Source of the DNA: Leptospira levettii
GTDB taxonomy: Bacteria; Spirochaetota; Leptospiria; Leptospirales; Leptospiraceae
Direction of reading: 5' to 3'
Length of the DNA: 64,000 nucleotides
Assembly: GCF_002812085.1 (NCBI RefSeq)
Contig: NZ_NPDM01000001.1
Span: forward strand, 1 to 64,000
The stretch's first letter is position 1. Each line of letters opens with the position of its first letter. Below are positions 28,169-37,662 of this stretch, one piece after another. The position numbers and the translations under genes were made by a program. The notes beneath the pieces were generated by a model. That model searched no databases and was not told where the DNA came from. It saw only the letters and a list, made by a program, of their open reading frames with translations.

Positions 28169-28591
28169 TTACTTATTTGCAAATATTTGATGAAGCCATT
28201 CATTGAACTCTTTTGAATACAAGGTCCAAAGAAAAAATAATGCCCAATACAGAACCGTCCCATACGCGAGTGCTGGAATCAAGGTTTTACTTAAATGATT
28301 GGATGCGGAATAATAAATTCGAATGAGAACAAGGGGCCATAAAAAAAACAAAAACACATAAATCGAATTTCCCATGGCAGAAATCCATTGGAGCACTTCC
28401 CCTTTGGGGTTTTCCTTCCACCTAGTGACCCCAAGCCAAAATTCAGGGAAAAACTGAACGAGGTAAAAACAGAACACAAGAAAGAAAAAGAACTTCCAAT
28501 GTGGTTCGAGGTCCTTTCGAAAAAAAGTGAGAAGTAGTCCCACAAACCAAATGAATAAAACGGGAAAAGCTAGGGTTTCCAAAAGAGTCAT
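28169..28591 (-). CDS. Hypothetical multi-pass membrane protein
   Basis: This ~140-residue protein has four hydrophobic segments separated by short charged loops and no other motif. I chose ATG 28591, 7 nt after the pdxA stop; a TTG at 28615 would overlap pdxA. It lies between pdxA and the DegT gene with gaps of 7 and 15 nt, so it is part of the same minus-strand unit. The function is unknown. Confidence 0.7.
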   Translation of the reverse strand: MTLLETLAFPVLFIWFVGLLLTFFRKDLEPHWKFFFFLVFCFYLVQFFPEFWLGVTRWKENPKGEVLQWISAMGNSIYVFLFFLWPLVLIRIYYSASNHLSKTLIPALAYGTVLYWALFFLWTLYSKEFNEWLHQIFANK

Positions 28592-28598
28592 ATTGGTT

Positions 28599-29528
28599 TT
28601 ATTTTGTCTCCACAAGTCGTTCTAAACAGGAGATGAGTCCCGTGGGATCAGCACATCCTTTTCCAGCAATGCCAAATGCGGTTCCATGGTCAGGTGACAC
28701 TCTTGTGAAATCCAGACCTAAGGTTATGTTCACACCCTTCTTTCCTTCAAGCAATTTAAATGGGATGAGACCTTGGTCATGGTAACCTGCTAGATACAAA
28801 TCGTACACTTTGGCTCCTGGCAAAAAGGCAGAATCTGCAGAAAGTGGACCTTCCACTGCCAACTTTGCCTTTCGGAGAACTCCCACTCCCGATTTCAGAA
28901 TTGTGGTTTCTTCCGTGCCAATTTTTCCACCTTCCCCGGCATGAGGGTTTAGACCCAGGTAACCGATGGTGGGATGATTTAGGTAAGGAGAACGGAGAAT
29001 TGCATTCTTTAATTCTTTCCAATCAAAGTTTTTAAGTTCTTTCACAACATCCTTCAAGGGGACGTGAGTGGTTAAAGGGATCACATTCCATTTTTCCCCA
29101 GACATCATCATAAAGGTGGGCCGTTTGTAGGCTTCTGCCAACGTTTCGGTATGGCCACGAAATCCCTTCACTCCCGCTTTTTGCACCCACTCTTTGGAGA
29201 GAGGAAGAGTGATGATATCCCCTCCATATTGTTTTTGGAAGTCGATGGTCGCAAGGAGAGTGTCGTATGCCATTTTCCCCGAGGTTTTGGACGGTTTCCC
29301 AAGAGCGAAGGATTTTGGTTTTCCACTACCCCAACCAATCGTATAAAATCCAGGTTCGTCTACGGGTTTTGTGACTTGTTTGGCCTGGGATAGGGTTTGG
29401 TTGTGAGGTCCTCGGATGAGGTAAATGCGGTGTTTTTTTCCTAAGGATGTTAAGAGCGGGAAGGAAGAACCCAAAAGTTCGTAATTGATACTCGTTGGGT
29501 CCCCTTCCGAAATGAAGATGGTTTTCAA
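28599..29528 (-). CDS. pdxA: 4-hydroxythreonine-4-phosphate dehydrogenase
   Basis: The 309-residue enzyme acts in the DXP-dependent pathway to pyridoxal 5'-phosphate. The three metal-binding histidines are visible in TTHVPL, NPHAGE and YHDQG, and the C-terminus has the family motif SPDHGTAFGIAGKG. The N-terminus reads GDPTSINYELLG where most PdxA have GDPAGIGPE, and the protein is about 20 residues shorter than the E. coli one. The start is TTG, directly abutting the bactofilin stop (TAATTG), with no better in-frame start. Confidence 0.92.
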   Translation of the reverse strand: MKTIFISEGDPTSINYELLGSSFPLLTSLGKKHRIYLIRGPHNQTLSQAKQVTKPVDEPGFYTIGWGSGKPKSFALGKPSKTSGKMAYDTLLATIDFQKQYGGDIITLPLSKEWVQKAGVKGFRGHTETLAEAYKRPTFMMMSGEKWNVIPLTTHVPLKDVVKELKNFDWKELKNAILRSPYLNHPTIGYLGLNPHAGEGGKIGTEETTILKSGVGVLRKAKLAVEGPLSADSAFLPGAKVYDLYLAGYHDQGLIPFKLLEGKKGVNITLGLDFTRVSPDHGTAFGIAGKGCADPTGLISCLERLVETK

Positions 29529-29969
29529 TTATTCTTTGGCGTTTGGTTGTTTCCCAAAAATCTTTTCTACACTGAGTGAGTCTTTGGAGTATTCCAATTC
29601 GATGAGGTCTTTTGCGCTGTGTTTGAGGTCATTGGAAATCATACAACGACCTTCTAAGATCACCCCATTTTGGATGATGAGTTCGGGAGTTTTGATGTCC
29701 CCAAGGATTTTGGAAGTAGGAAGTAACATCACACGATTCCTTGCTGTTACGTTTCCTACCACAATCCCTTCTACGATGACACTCGCTGCCGTAATATTGG
29801 TTTTGACCTTTCCTGTCACCCCAATGTAAAGGTGTTCGGCTTGGAGGGATTTTCCCTCGAATTTACCGTCAATTTTAAGAGATCCATTAATGAAGAATTT
29901 TCCGTTGAAGTAAGAATTCTCACCAATAGTTGAATTGGTAACTTCGGTCTGATTTTTGACTAATGCCAT
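29529..29969 (-). CDS. Bactofilin family polymerising protein
   Basis: The 146-residue protein has the DUF583/bactofilin core, a right-handed beta-helix of short repeats (about 15-115), between flexible termini. Bactofilins form filaments without a nucleotide and in spirochaetes and other bacteria influence cell shape and wall synthesis. A palindrome TGTGA-TTTT-TCACA lies 20-33 nt upstream of the start. The gene is first in the cluster with pdxA, whose start directly abuts its stop. Confidence 0.92.
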   Translation of the reverse strand: MALVKNQTEVTNSTIGENSYFNGKFFINGSLKIDGKFEGKSLQAEHLYIGVTGKVKTNITAASVIVEGIVVGNVTARNRVMLLPTSKILGDIKTPELIIQNGVILEGRCMISNDLKHSAKDLIELEYSKDSLSVEKIFGKQPNAKE

Positions 29970-29988
29970 GCGTTTGCGAGTCCGTGTA

Positions 29989-30002
29989 TGTGATTTTTCA
30001 CA
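29989..30002. promoter_or_regulatory. TGTGA-N4-TCACA palindrome upstream of the bactofilin gene
   Basis: The site is a perfect 5+5 palindrome with a TTTT centre. The half-sites are those of Crp, but Crp uses a 6-nt spacer and Fnr-type proteins a 4-nt spacer with other half-sites. It may be an operator for a Crp/Fnr-family regulator or only a small hairpin. Confidence 0.3.
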
Positions 30003-30036
30003 GTGTGCGTTTCCCCCTAGGAATGAAAAGGTTTTT

Positions 30037-30810
30037 TTACCCTCGAAACGACGGGAGACGAATCAAATCACAAGCTTCTTCGGCAAATTCCTCAAATTCT
30101 CGGAGACCTTCCATAATGGAACGACCTTCTAAAACCGTTGCCTTTTCAAAACGTGGATTGAATTTAATAGGTTCTTCCATGTTCATGATGACATTATTTC
30201 CTTCTTTGATGTCTTTGTTTACGGCAACAAGGAAGTCACGGAACTTACCCAAGGTCTCAAAAGATTCAGCAATGAAGATACGAGATTGTTTGTTTTTCAT
30301 CCGAGAGAGCTGTTCGCGGAACTCTTGTTTGTCTGCCGCTGCATACTCTTCAATTGTTTCGACAAGGATCTTCATATTCCGACGGAGGTTCTCCATGTAT
30401 TTTAAAACAGAGTCACGTTCTGTTGCATGGGAATAATCAAATTTGATATGTGCATCCCCAAGGATTGGAATGTATTCCAAATCCATAATATTAATGAGGG
30501 TTCCAATTTGGTTGATCTCACTATCATTGGAATTGGGTGAGATTTTCATGACAGGGTATTGGGAAATGATTTTGTGTTTTAGGTTTTCTGGATTTTCTTC
30601 TCGTGTTTTCGCATTACGCATGGTTTGTTCCAAGTTATCTGGAATTCCATCCGGCGAAACTTCTTGCATGCGACGTCTGTATCGTTCGATGTCAAAAGCA
30701 ACACGTTCTTTTTGAAGATCGTTTTTTGCATTACGTTCAATTTTCTCCAAATTCCTTAGCATTTTCTGCAATTTGGAGAGTTCCATGATCTGTTCTTGCG
30801 TTAGAGGCAT
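30037..30810 (-). CDS. Conserved hypothetical cytoplasmic protein
   Basis: The 257-residue protein has no signal peptide or membrane segment. It starts with a charged coiled-coil-like stretch (about 8-50, many Lys/Arg/Glu), followed by mostly helical sequence rich in Glu, Arg and Met. I recognise no catalytic motif; it looks like a Leptospira-specific family. Its start directly abuts the stop of the upstream gene, so they are co-translated. The gap to the downstream bactofilin start is 67 bp. Confidence 0.75.
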   Translation of the reverse strand: MPLTQEQIMELSKLQKMLRNLEKIERNAKNDLQKERVAFDIERYRRRMQEVSPDGIPDNLEQTMRNAKTREENPENLKHKIISQYPVMKISPNSNDSEINQIGTLINIMDLEYIPILGDAHIKFDYSHATERDSVLKYMENLRRNMKILVETIEEYAAADKQEFREQLSRMKNKQSRIFIAESFETLGKFRDFLVAVNKDIKEGNNVIMNMEEPIKFNPRFEKATVLEGRSIMEGLREFEEFAEEACDLIRLPSFRG

Positions 30811-32010
30811 TTATTCCCAACCTTCTGGTAATGTAATGGACTCATGACCATTCTCGAGCGAACGTTTGATAGCAGAACTTAAGTTTTTGTCACCTTTCTC
30901 TTGTAATACTCTCCAATACAAATTGAGAGCCAGTGGAAGGTGCTTGAGCCTACCTGATTTTTGGTAGAGTTTTATAAACTGATCATATTCTTTTTTCACA
31001 AAGTGGATACAAGAAAGTTGTAATGGGATCAGATACGAATAAGGTTTTAATTGATATTCAGCACTGAGTTCCCTTTCAAAAAGTTCCCCTTCATTCTTAT
31101 ACCTTACCACGGTATCAATACATGGGTTCATTGTGTGTGAAAGTTCATACCCAAATTCATTTCCATTCATCCAATCCCCACGAAGTTCAGTTTCTAAGTC
31201 CGATTTATATTTCAAAAAGGTAGAATGAGGTAAATATCGTTTCGCATACCGAAGTGCAGAAAAAGGAGGAATTTTTCCAATTGACACCCACTGGAATTTT
31301 TCCTTTTCCCATGTTTCCCATTCTTCATAAAATCCGATCATAAACTTCCAAACACGAAAGGCTTCTTTTTCAGGTAACAACCCAAGTTCAATGGCATGGA
31401 ATAATACACCTACAAGTTGCCAGTGGGAATCTTGTAATGCCGCATCCACTAAAGTTGGAAAATGAATTTTTTCGAAATTCCCTTTTGCATATTCAACTAA
31501 CATATGCAAGATGGAGTTTTCGAATGGAAACTCTGAATATTCCCAACCAAGTAAGGTTAAAAAACGACGGTTGTCATCTGTTTGCCCAAAAAACTCTTTT
31601 GTGGTGAGAACCCATTTCCGAAATTCGGGAACATTCCCTTCATACAAAAGTCCATAACCGATGAGTTCCCAATCTTCTCGTTCCATCTCCTCAAATTCAC
31701 GGTTTTGGCAAAGTTTCCAAATCCGCTCTAAACTTGTTTTGGGGAAAGGTGTTGGTGATTGCAAAACAGGATCGTGGAAACGAAAGCTCGCATCATTTTC
31801 GGAAAGAACCGAACAAAGGCTGAACCCGCCAGAGAAATCGGTCGATAAATAGAAAAGATAGTTTGCAAAACGAGACTGATTGCCTGAAAAAAAGGCACGT
31901 AAGTCTGGCCATAACTCCTGGAGAGAAACTTTTTTAGGGATTTCTTCCGTTGGATGGAATTCGATTCTGTATTCTGGCCAGCGCAGTTTGTATTCTGTTT
32001 GTAAGCTCAT
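30811..32010 (-). CDS. Hypothetical protein
   Basis: The 399-residue protein is cytoplasmic by sequence, rich in Trp, Phe, Tyr and Glu, and mostly helical with a repeat-like pattern in the second half. No known domain is apparent. It begins 48 bp from the divergent lytic transglycosylase gene and ends at the base before the next gene's start codon. GGGAAGG lies about 10 nt upstream of the ATG. The function is unknown. Confidence 0.72.
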   Translation of the reverse strand: MSLQTEYKLRWPEYRIEFHPTEEIPKKVSLQELWPDLRAFFSGNQSRFANYLFYLSTDFSGGFSLCSVLSENDASFRFHDPVLQSPTPFPKTSLERIWKLCQNREFEEMEREDWELIGYGLLYEGNVPEFRKWVLTTKEFFGQTDDNRRFLTLLGWEYSEFPFENSILHMLVEYAKGNFEKIHFPTLVDAALQDSHWQLVGVLFHAIELGLLPEKEAFRVWKFMIGFYEEWETWEKEKFQWVSIGKIPPFSALRYAKRYLPHSTFLKYKSDLETELRGDWMNGNEFGYELSHTMNPCIDTVVRYKNEGELFERELSAEYQLKPYSYLIPLQLSCIHFVKKEYDQFIKLYQKSGRLKHLPLALNLYWRVLQEKGDKNLSSAIKRSLENGHESITLPEGWE

Positions 32011-32058
32011 AAGGAGGGGAACCTTCCCTCTCTAAATTCGTAATCATAGGAAGTATGC

Positions 32059-34326
32059 ATGAGGCATTTTTGGTTAGCAAGTAGAATTCTGCTCTTTTTC
32101 ACAACTTCATTACTTGCCGAAACAGACCTTCAGTATCTAATCAAGTCCCACCAATGGGGGGAAATTGAATCTCATTTCAGAAACACGACTCCATCTAGGG
32201 AAAGTGAAGTATATACCCTCATCGAATTCCATGAAAAATCACCTAACGGAGACAAGGAGAAACGATTTCGGTATTTATTATCACTCATTAGAGGAGTATT
32301 TGTCACTGATGCAAATGAAGAAGAAGTTAGAAAAATTCTCACTCAAACAATGCCTTTCCAAACCACTCTCTTTAAATTGAGTTATTGGAAATTATACAAC
32401 GAAATTACTGCAAAAAACTTTTTAACTCCAATGGAACGGATTCAGTTTTTGAATCGGCTCAATATGGAAGAAGATCCGATTTGTCGAAAAGTATTAGATG
32501 AACAAATCCGATTACTTGCATCGAATAACCAGTGGAAGGAAATCACAGAAAAAGTCCAATCCATCCAAGATTCTCACAAACGATACCTTTTAACGGGTGA
32601 TAGTTTGTATAGATACGGTAAAGCAAAACTAATTTTAGGCGACGAAAAAGGTGCCGCTGACGAATGGCTTGGTTGCCTACAAAAAGAAGGACTCCAAGAC
32701 CAAACGATTCAAATGATTGCTTCCGATTGGAGTAAATACAAAGGGAGTGGCAGTATTTTACAACTAAGTCCATCTGAGCTTACCTTATTTTTGCCAGCCA
32801 TCAATTCAAATGACAAAGAAGCATTGTTTCGTTCTAGGCCTGAACTTTTTTCTAGCCGTCTGAATTATTACGAAGGTTTTAAACACCTAACATCTGTCCT
32901 TACCAAAGTTGGAAAAACAAACGAACTTTTCCGTGTTTTACGTTCCAATAAATCCTTTGTGGATATGGATTCTTCTTGGATTGTCTCACTCGCTGATACC
33001 TTATACCAACAAAACAAATTCCAACAAGCCATCGAACTATTAAAAACCTTTCCGGGAAAAGACGCTGGGTATTACCGTGTGCTCGCTGCTTGTTACGATA
33101 GGTTAGGTGAGAAAGAACTCTATTTTGAAAATCTGATTTTATACTTAGGTAAATACCCTTTTAACTTATTTTACCAAGACCGACTGATAGAATATTTAGT
33201 GGATCGGAAAGGGGAAAAATCACAATATGCACCTCTAACCAAATTTGAAAGAGCCCTCGCTGAGATTCCAAACTTACCTGTGAAAGGGAGGCTTGTGTAT
33301 TGGTATTTACGTTCTTTAAAAGAAAATGGAGAAACGGAACGATTCAAAAAAGAATTAAAACGATACTATGCCCTTTGCCCAGGTTCCTATTACACTCGTG
33401 TGATCCGCGAAGAGTTTTTATCTACCATCAAAGAATCGAATAAACCAGAAAATCCAACTTACAATAAAGAATATTTGTTTGAGTATCTATCTTACACAGC
33501 TGGTATCCCGGAAGAATCGGGTGCCCTCATCGGTCGTAATTTAGGTTTTGTATATCCGAAAGATTCTTATGAACTCGGGAACAAACTAGGTGGGATGAGT
33601 TCGAGAATCCAAGGCCACAAACTTTTGAACCTTGCCAAAGAATACTTTCGTGTAGGGGAAGATAGTCTGGGTCTCCATCTAGTCAACTTTCATGTCAAGA
33701 GGGAAAATTTATCCGAAGATGAAAAAGATGAAATTTTAGTTGGGATCGGAGACCTTACACGTAACACCTATTATTCGGCATTTCATACAAGGTCTTTACT
33801 CAAACGTTACCTCATCCCAGATGATCCAATTTTACTCCCCACTTCCCTTTCGGTTCGGATGTACCCAAGACCTCACCAAAATTTAGTCTCCAAATATGCG
33901 AATGAAAACGGAATCTCGGAAGACAATGTGTATGCTCTTATGCGCCAAGAATCCTTTTTTAAGGAAACGGCAACATCTAGGTCCAACGCTCGTGGTCTCA
34001 TGCAAATCATGCCAGCCACAGGACGAGAACTAGCCCAAAGGATGGGCATCTCCACATACTCTCTCTACGAACCAGAGACCTCCATTCGATTGGGCACAAA
34101 ATTTTTAGCCTATTTACTCAAATCGAATGGGAACGAATTAAAATGGGCATCCATTGCTTATAATGGTGGTCCAGGGAATTTACGAAAATGGAAAAAATCT
34201 GTCTACTCTGGTGATTTTAACCATTTTTTAGAAGACTTACCTTACAAAGAATCAAGGGACTATTGTCGCATTGTGGTATCGAATTACTACGCATACGATA
34301 TCATGAAAAAATACCACAAGTTGTAA
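32059..34326 (+). CDS. slt: Soluble lytic murein transglycosylase
   Basis: The 755-residue exported enzyme cleaves the glycan strands of peptidoglycan. It has a signal peptide (about 1-20), a long helical superhelix of TPR-like repeats (about 25-600) and a C-terminal SLT domain. The catalytic Glu631 lies in MRQESFF, followed by SRSNARGLMQIMPATG and AYNGGPGN. The plan is that of Slt70 of E. coli. AGGAA lies 6 nt upstream of the ATG. Citrate synthase follows after 68 bp with no clear terminator. Confidence 0.93.
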   Translation: MRHFWLASRILLFFTTSLLAETDLQYLIKSHQWGEIESHFRNTTPSRESEVYTLIEFHEKSPNGDKEKRFRYLLSLIRGVFVTDANEEEVRKILTQTMPFQTTLFKLSYWKLYNEITAKNFLTPMERIQFLNRLNMEEDPICRKVLDEQIRLLASNNQWKEITEKVQSIQDSHKRYLLTGDSLYRYGKAKLILGDEKGAADEWLGCLQKEGLQDQTIQMIASDWSKYKGSGSILQLSPSELTLFLPAINSNDKEALFRSRPELFSSRLNYYEGFKHLTSVLTKVGKTNELFRVLRSNKSFVDMDSSWIVSLADTLYQQNKFQQAIELLKTFPGKDAGYYRVLAACYDRLGEKELYFENLILYLGKYPFNLFYQDRLIEYLVDRKGEKSQYAPLTKFERALAEIPNLPVKGRLVYWYLRSLKENGETERFKKELKRYYALCPGSYYTRVIREEFLSTIKESNKPENPTYNKEYLFEYLSYTAGIPEESGALIGRNLGFVYPKDSYELGNKLGGMSSRIQGHKLLNLAKEYFRVGEDSLGLHLVNFHVKRENLSEDEKDEILVGIGDLTRNTYYSAFHTRSLLKRYLIPDDPILLPTSLSVRMYPRPHQNLVSKYANENGISEDNVYALMRQESFFKETATSRSNARGLMQIMPATGRELAQRMGISTYSLYEPETSIRLGTKFLAYLLKSNGNELKWASIAYNGGPGNLRKWKKSVYSGDFNHFLEDLPYKESRDYCRIVVSNYYAYDIMKKYHKL

Positions 34327-34350
34327 AAAATGGCTTTTCCCCTCCCTTTA

Positions 34351-34388
34351 TCCTGTCTATTCTTTGAAATAGACAGAGATATACAGGA
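34351..34388 (+). promoter_or_regulatory. Two mutually exclusive hairpins in the citrate synthase leader
   Basis: TCCTGTCTAT (34351-34360) can pair perfectly over 8 bp with ATAGACAG (34369-34376), leaving the ribosome binding site AGGAGA (34385-34390) free. It can also pair over 9 of 10 positions with ATATACAGGA (34379-34388), which covers part of that site. Such a switch could control translation of gltA. It is inferred from pairing only. Confidence 0.4.
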
Positions 34389-34394
34389 GAAGAT

Positions 34395-35684
34395 ATGTCC
34401 GAAAAGGCTATTCTGAAAGTGGATGGAAAAGAGTATGAACTTCCGATTGTAGCGGGAAGTGAAGACGAAAAGGCAATTGATATTACAAAACTCCGCCAAT
34501 TGTCTGGTTATGTTACAATAGATTCCGGTTATTTAAACACAGGTGCATGTACAAGTGAGATCACCTTTCTAGATGGGGAAAAAGGAATTTTAAGATACCG
34601 TGGAATTCCCATCGAAGATTTAGCAGCAAAGTCCACCTTTACAGAAGTGGCTTACTTACTCATCTATGGAAAACTTCCAAATGATGCACAGCTCAAAGAA
34701 TGGAATAGTTCGATTACAAAACACACGATGATCCATGAAGACCTCAAACGTCTCTTCAATGGATTTCCAAAAGATGGACACCCGATGGCGATCATGTCTT
34801 GTATGATGGGTTGTTTGTCTACCTATTACCAAGATAGTTATGATCCGATGAATGAGGAACATAGAGAAATTTCCATCATTCGCCTACTCGCAAAATTCCC
34901 AACCATCGCAGCGTATGCATATAAAAAGTCGATCGGTCAACCCATCATCCATCCGTTAAACGAATTGGATTATGCATCTAACTTTCTCAATATGATGTTT
35001 GCTGTTCCCGCAGAAGACTATCATATCGATCCGGAAATTGTTTCAGCACTCAATTTACTCCTCATCTTACACGCAGACCATGAACAAAACTGTTCTACAT
35101 CAACTGTGCGTCTTGTGGGATCATCACTTGCAAACTTGTATGGTGCCATTTCTGCTGGGATCCTTGCACTTTGGGGACCACGCCATGGTGGTGCCAACCA
35201 AGAAGTTTTGGAAATGCTCGAAGGAATTAAAAAAAGTGGTTTGTCTGTGAAAAAAATCGTAGAACAAGCCAAGGACAAAAACTCTAGTTTCCGATTGAAT
35301 GGATTTGGTCACCGCGTTTACAAAAACTTTGACCCACGTGCCAAAATCATCAAAGTTGCTTGTGACAAAGTATTAAACAAACTCGGAATCAAAGACCCAC
35401 TCCTTGACATCGCAAAAGAATTGGAAGAAGCAGCTCTTAATGATCCATACTTTGTAGAAAGAAAACTTTATCCAAACGTTGACTTCTATTCTGGTATCAT
35501 TTACAGAGCACTTGGAATTCCTACAAACATGTTCACTGTGATGTTTGCTATGGGAAGATTACCAGGTTGGATTGCACAATGGAAAGAAATGATTGAAGAC
35601 CCGAACTTAAAAATTGGTCGTCCAAGACAAATTTACACTGGTCCAAAAGAAATTTCTTACGAAACAGCAAAAAAACAAGCGTAA
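34395..35684 (+). CDS. gltA: Citrate synthase
   Basis: The 429-residue enzyme joins acetyl-CoA and oxaloacetate to make citrate. The catalytic residues are His264 (GPRHGG), His306 (GFGHRVYK) and Asp363 (NVDFYSG), nearly the numbering of the E. coli hexameric enzyme. The N-terminal small domain of the type II (NADH-regulated, Gram-negative) form is present, so allosteric control is possible. AGGAGA lies 4 nt upstream of the ATG, behind the leader hairpins. A strong hairpin follows the stop. Confidence 0.97.
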   Translation: MSEKAILKVDGKEYELPIVAGSEDEKAIDITKLRQLSGYVTIDSGYLNTGACTSEITFLDGEKGILRYRGIPIEDLAAKSTFTEVAYLLIYGKLPNDAQLKEWNSSITKHTMIHEDLKRLFNGFPKDGHPMAIMSCMMGCLSTYYQDSYDPMNEEHREISIIRLLAKFPTIAAYAYKKSIGQPIIHPLNELDYASNFLNMMFAVPAEDYHIDPEIVSALNLLLILHADHEQNCSTSTVRLVGSSLANLYGAISAGILALWGPRHGGANQEVLEMLEGIKKSGLSVKKIVEQAKDKNSSFRLNGFGHRVYKNFDPRAKIIKVACDKVLNKLGIKDPLLDIAKELEEAALNDPYFVERKLYPNVDFYSGIIYRALGIPTNMFTVMFAMGRLPGWIAQWKEMIEDPNLKIGRPRQIYTGPKEISYETAKKQA

Positions 35685-35700
35685 GACGATACAAACCAAA

Positions 35701-37662
35701 ATGGACAAGGGAGTTTTCCCTTGTCCCTACCTACCATTGAAGCCATCCTTTTTCAAAATCACTTTCCTTTTCCAAGTTTTTCTCTTATTTACAATTCCAG
35801 TTTTTTCCATGGATAAGGAAGATATTGGAGAAAGATACATAGCAACAAAGGAATTTACGTATTGGATCGATACAAAATCGAATACCGGAGTCGACAAAGT
35901 ATTAGTGGAGGGAAAGTTCAAACCAGTCCAAGATGAATTTGCCAATTTTGGATTTTTAAAAGGGACTTTGTGGTTACGGCTCGATCCAGAAAAATTCCCC
36001 GATCCAACAAAATTCCCACTCTTACTAATCCAAGCACATAATATTGATTTGGTGGAATTGTATCATAAACATGATGGAGACAGTTTTATAGTCTCAAAAT
36101 CCGGACATATACAACCTATGTTCCAGAGAGAAATTCCACATAGGAATTTTGTGTTCCGATTGGGACACCAAAAAGAAACTATACTAATTGCGATCAAATC
36201 CGATATTTCCTTACAATTTTCGGTTGTTTTCACAAACCAAAGGAACTTACAAAGAGAAGATTATTTTACCCAATGGGTATATGGTTTATTTTTTGGAAGT
36301 TTAGGAATCATCATTTTATACAATTTGGCGATCGCATTTTTCGTAAGGGACAAAAGTTATTTTTTTTACATTGGATACGTTTTCTTTTTTGGACTCGGTC
36401 AATTATCACTACTTGGATTTTGGGGTTACTTTTTTGTACCCAATTCTTATTATTGGAAACGAGTCGGTATCCCTGTATTTTTTAGCATATGCCTTTTTTT
36501 CTTCGTATTATTCACTGCCAATTTTTTAAAAATCAAAGCACGGTTACCTAGGACGTCAAGGTTGTATCAACTATTAGGTGCCTTCTCTTTATTTAATGTT
36601 TGTATCGCATTGTTTGGTGGAATCGCGGAAGCATCAATCGGAGTGAGTTGGTTATCAGTTAGTATTTGTGTTACTTTATTTGGTATGTTGGTGTGGGGTT
36701 TAAAAAAACGAATCAGGTCTTTTTATTATATTTCCATCGCATTTTTTTTATTACTCTTAACATGTATTATCTATGGTTTACTCAAGTTTGGAATTTTACC
36801 AAGTAATTCGTTTTTAGAAGAGATGTTGTTTCCCATTGCATCTTTAGCTGATATCACCTTATTTGCGTTTGCTTTGGCAGATCGAATTCAATTACTCCGC
36901 CAAGAAAAAGATTTGGCACTTGCCCAAGTCACAAGCCTTAGAAGGGAAAGGAAAATTTCTCGTGACATTCTCATGCAGTCCCTTCCTAAAACGAGTCCAG
37001 ATGTCAAAGGATTACAAATCCAAATTTACATCCAACCGATGAAAGATGTTGGTGGGGATTTTTATGAATACTACTCACCTAATCCATATGAATTAGGGAT
37101 TGTTTTATGTGATGTATCTGGTCATGGAATTCCTGCTTCTTTAATTTCAGCGATGGGTAAAGTTGCTTTTACAACACAAAAAGATTCAATTTCATCCCCC
37201 AAACAGGTGTTAGAAGGAATGAATCGTGTTTTATTCGGGAACTGTTCCCCTCAATATGTCACTGCTTCCTATTTGTATTTAAATAGTTCTACAAATGTTT
37301 GGAGGTTTGGACGTGCAGGTCACCCAAGTGCTTTTTTACAAAGAACAAGTGGAGAAATCATCAAAGTCCATCCCAAAGGGAAAATCATCGGTGTATTTCC
37401 TGAAATCCAAATTGATGAAATCACCTATCCCGTATTCCCAAAAGACCGTATTTTACTATTGAGTGATGGGGTTTTGGAATGTTTTGATCCCAAAGGAAAT
37501 ATGTTCGGTGATGCAGGCCTTATCGATTTTTTAAAAACCAACCGTGAACTTCCCAACCATTTGTTTAAGGGAAAACTCATCCAAGAGTTGGAGTCATTTT
37601 CAAATCGAGAAATAAAAGACTGGGAGGACGACCTAACCTTTATTTTTCTGGAATTGGTATGA
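35701..37662 (+). CDS. 7TM-DISM receptor with a SpoIIE-type PP2C phosphatase domain
   Basis: This 653-residue protein has a signal peptide, an extracytoplasmic 7TMR-DISMED2-like beta domain (about 45-190), seven membrane helices (about 195-410) and a cytoplasmic PP2C domain (about 440-653). The phosphatase aspartates are in GGDFYEYY, CDVSGHG, LLSDGVLE and WEDDLTF. It would pass an outside signal to a STAS partner by dephosphorylation. The start is uncertain: ATG 35701 lies in a 10-bp hairpin, while TTG 35737 gives a clean signal peptide beginning M-K-P-S-F-F-K. Its stop overlaps the next gene as ATGA. Confidence 0.9.
   Translation: MDKGVFPCPYLPLKPSFFKITFLFQVFLLFTIPVFSMDKEDIGERYIATKEFTYWIDTKSNTGVDKVLVEGKFKPVQDEFANFGFLKGTLWLRLDPEKFPDPTKFPLLLIQAHNIDLVELYHKHDGDSFIVSKSGHIQPMFQREIPHRNFVFRLGHQKETILIAIKSDISLQFSVVFTNQRNLQREDYFTQWVYGLFFGSLGIIILYNLAIAFFVRDKSYFFYIGYVFFFGLGQLSLLGFWGYFFVPNSYYWKRVGIPVFFSICLFFFVLFTANFLKIKARLPRTSRLYQLLGAFSLFNVCIALFGGIAEASIGVSWLSVSICVTLFGMLVWGLKKRIRSFYYISIAFFLLLLTCIIYGLLKFGILPSNSFLEEMLFPIASLADITLFAFALADRIQLLRQEKDLALAQVTSLRRERKISRDILMQSLPKTSPDVKGLQIQIYIQPMKDVGGDFYEYYSPNPYELGIVLCDVSGHGIPASLISAMGKVAFTTQKDSISSPKQVLEGMNRVLFGNCSPQYVTASYLYLNSSTNVWRFGRAGHPSAFLQRTSGEIIKVHPKGKIIGVFPEIQIDEITYPVFPKDRILLLSDGVLECFDPKGNMFGDAGLIDFLKTNRELPNHLFKGKLIQELESFSNREIKDWEDDLTFIFLELV
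35703..35726 (+). terminator. 10-bp hairpin just after the citrate synthase stop
   Basis: GGACAAGGGA (35703-35712) pairs perfectly with TCCCTTGTCC (35717-35726) around a GTTT loop, 18 nt after the gltA stop. There is no T-run, so it may protect the gltA mRNA end or weakly stop transcription and not act as a classical terminator. It overlaps the first codons of the phosphatase if ATG 35701 is used. Confidence 0.45.
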
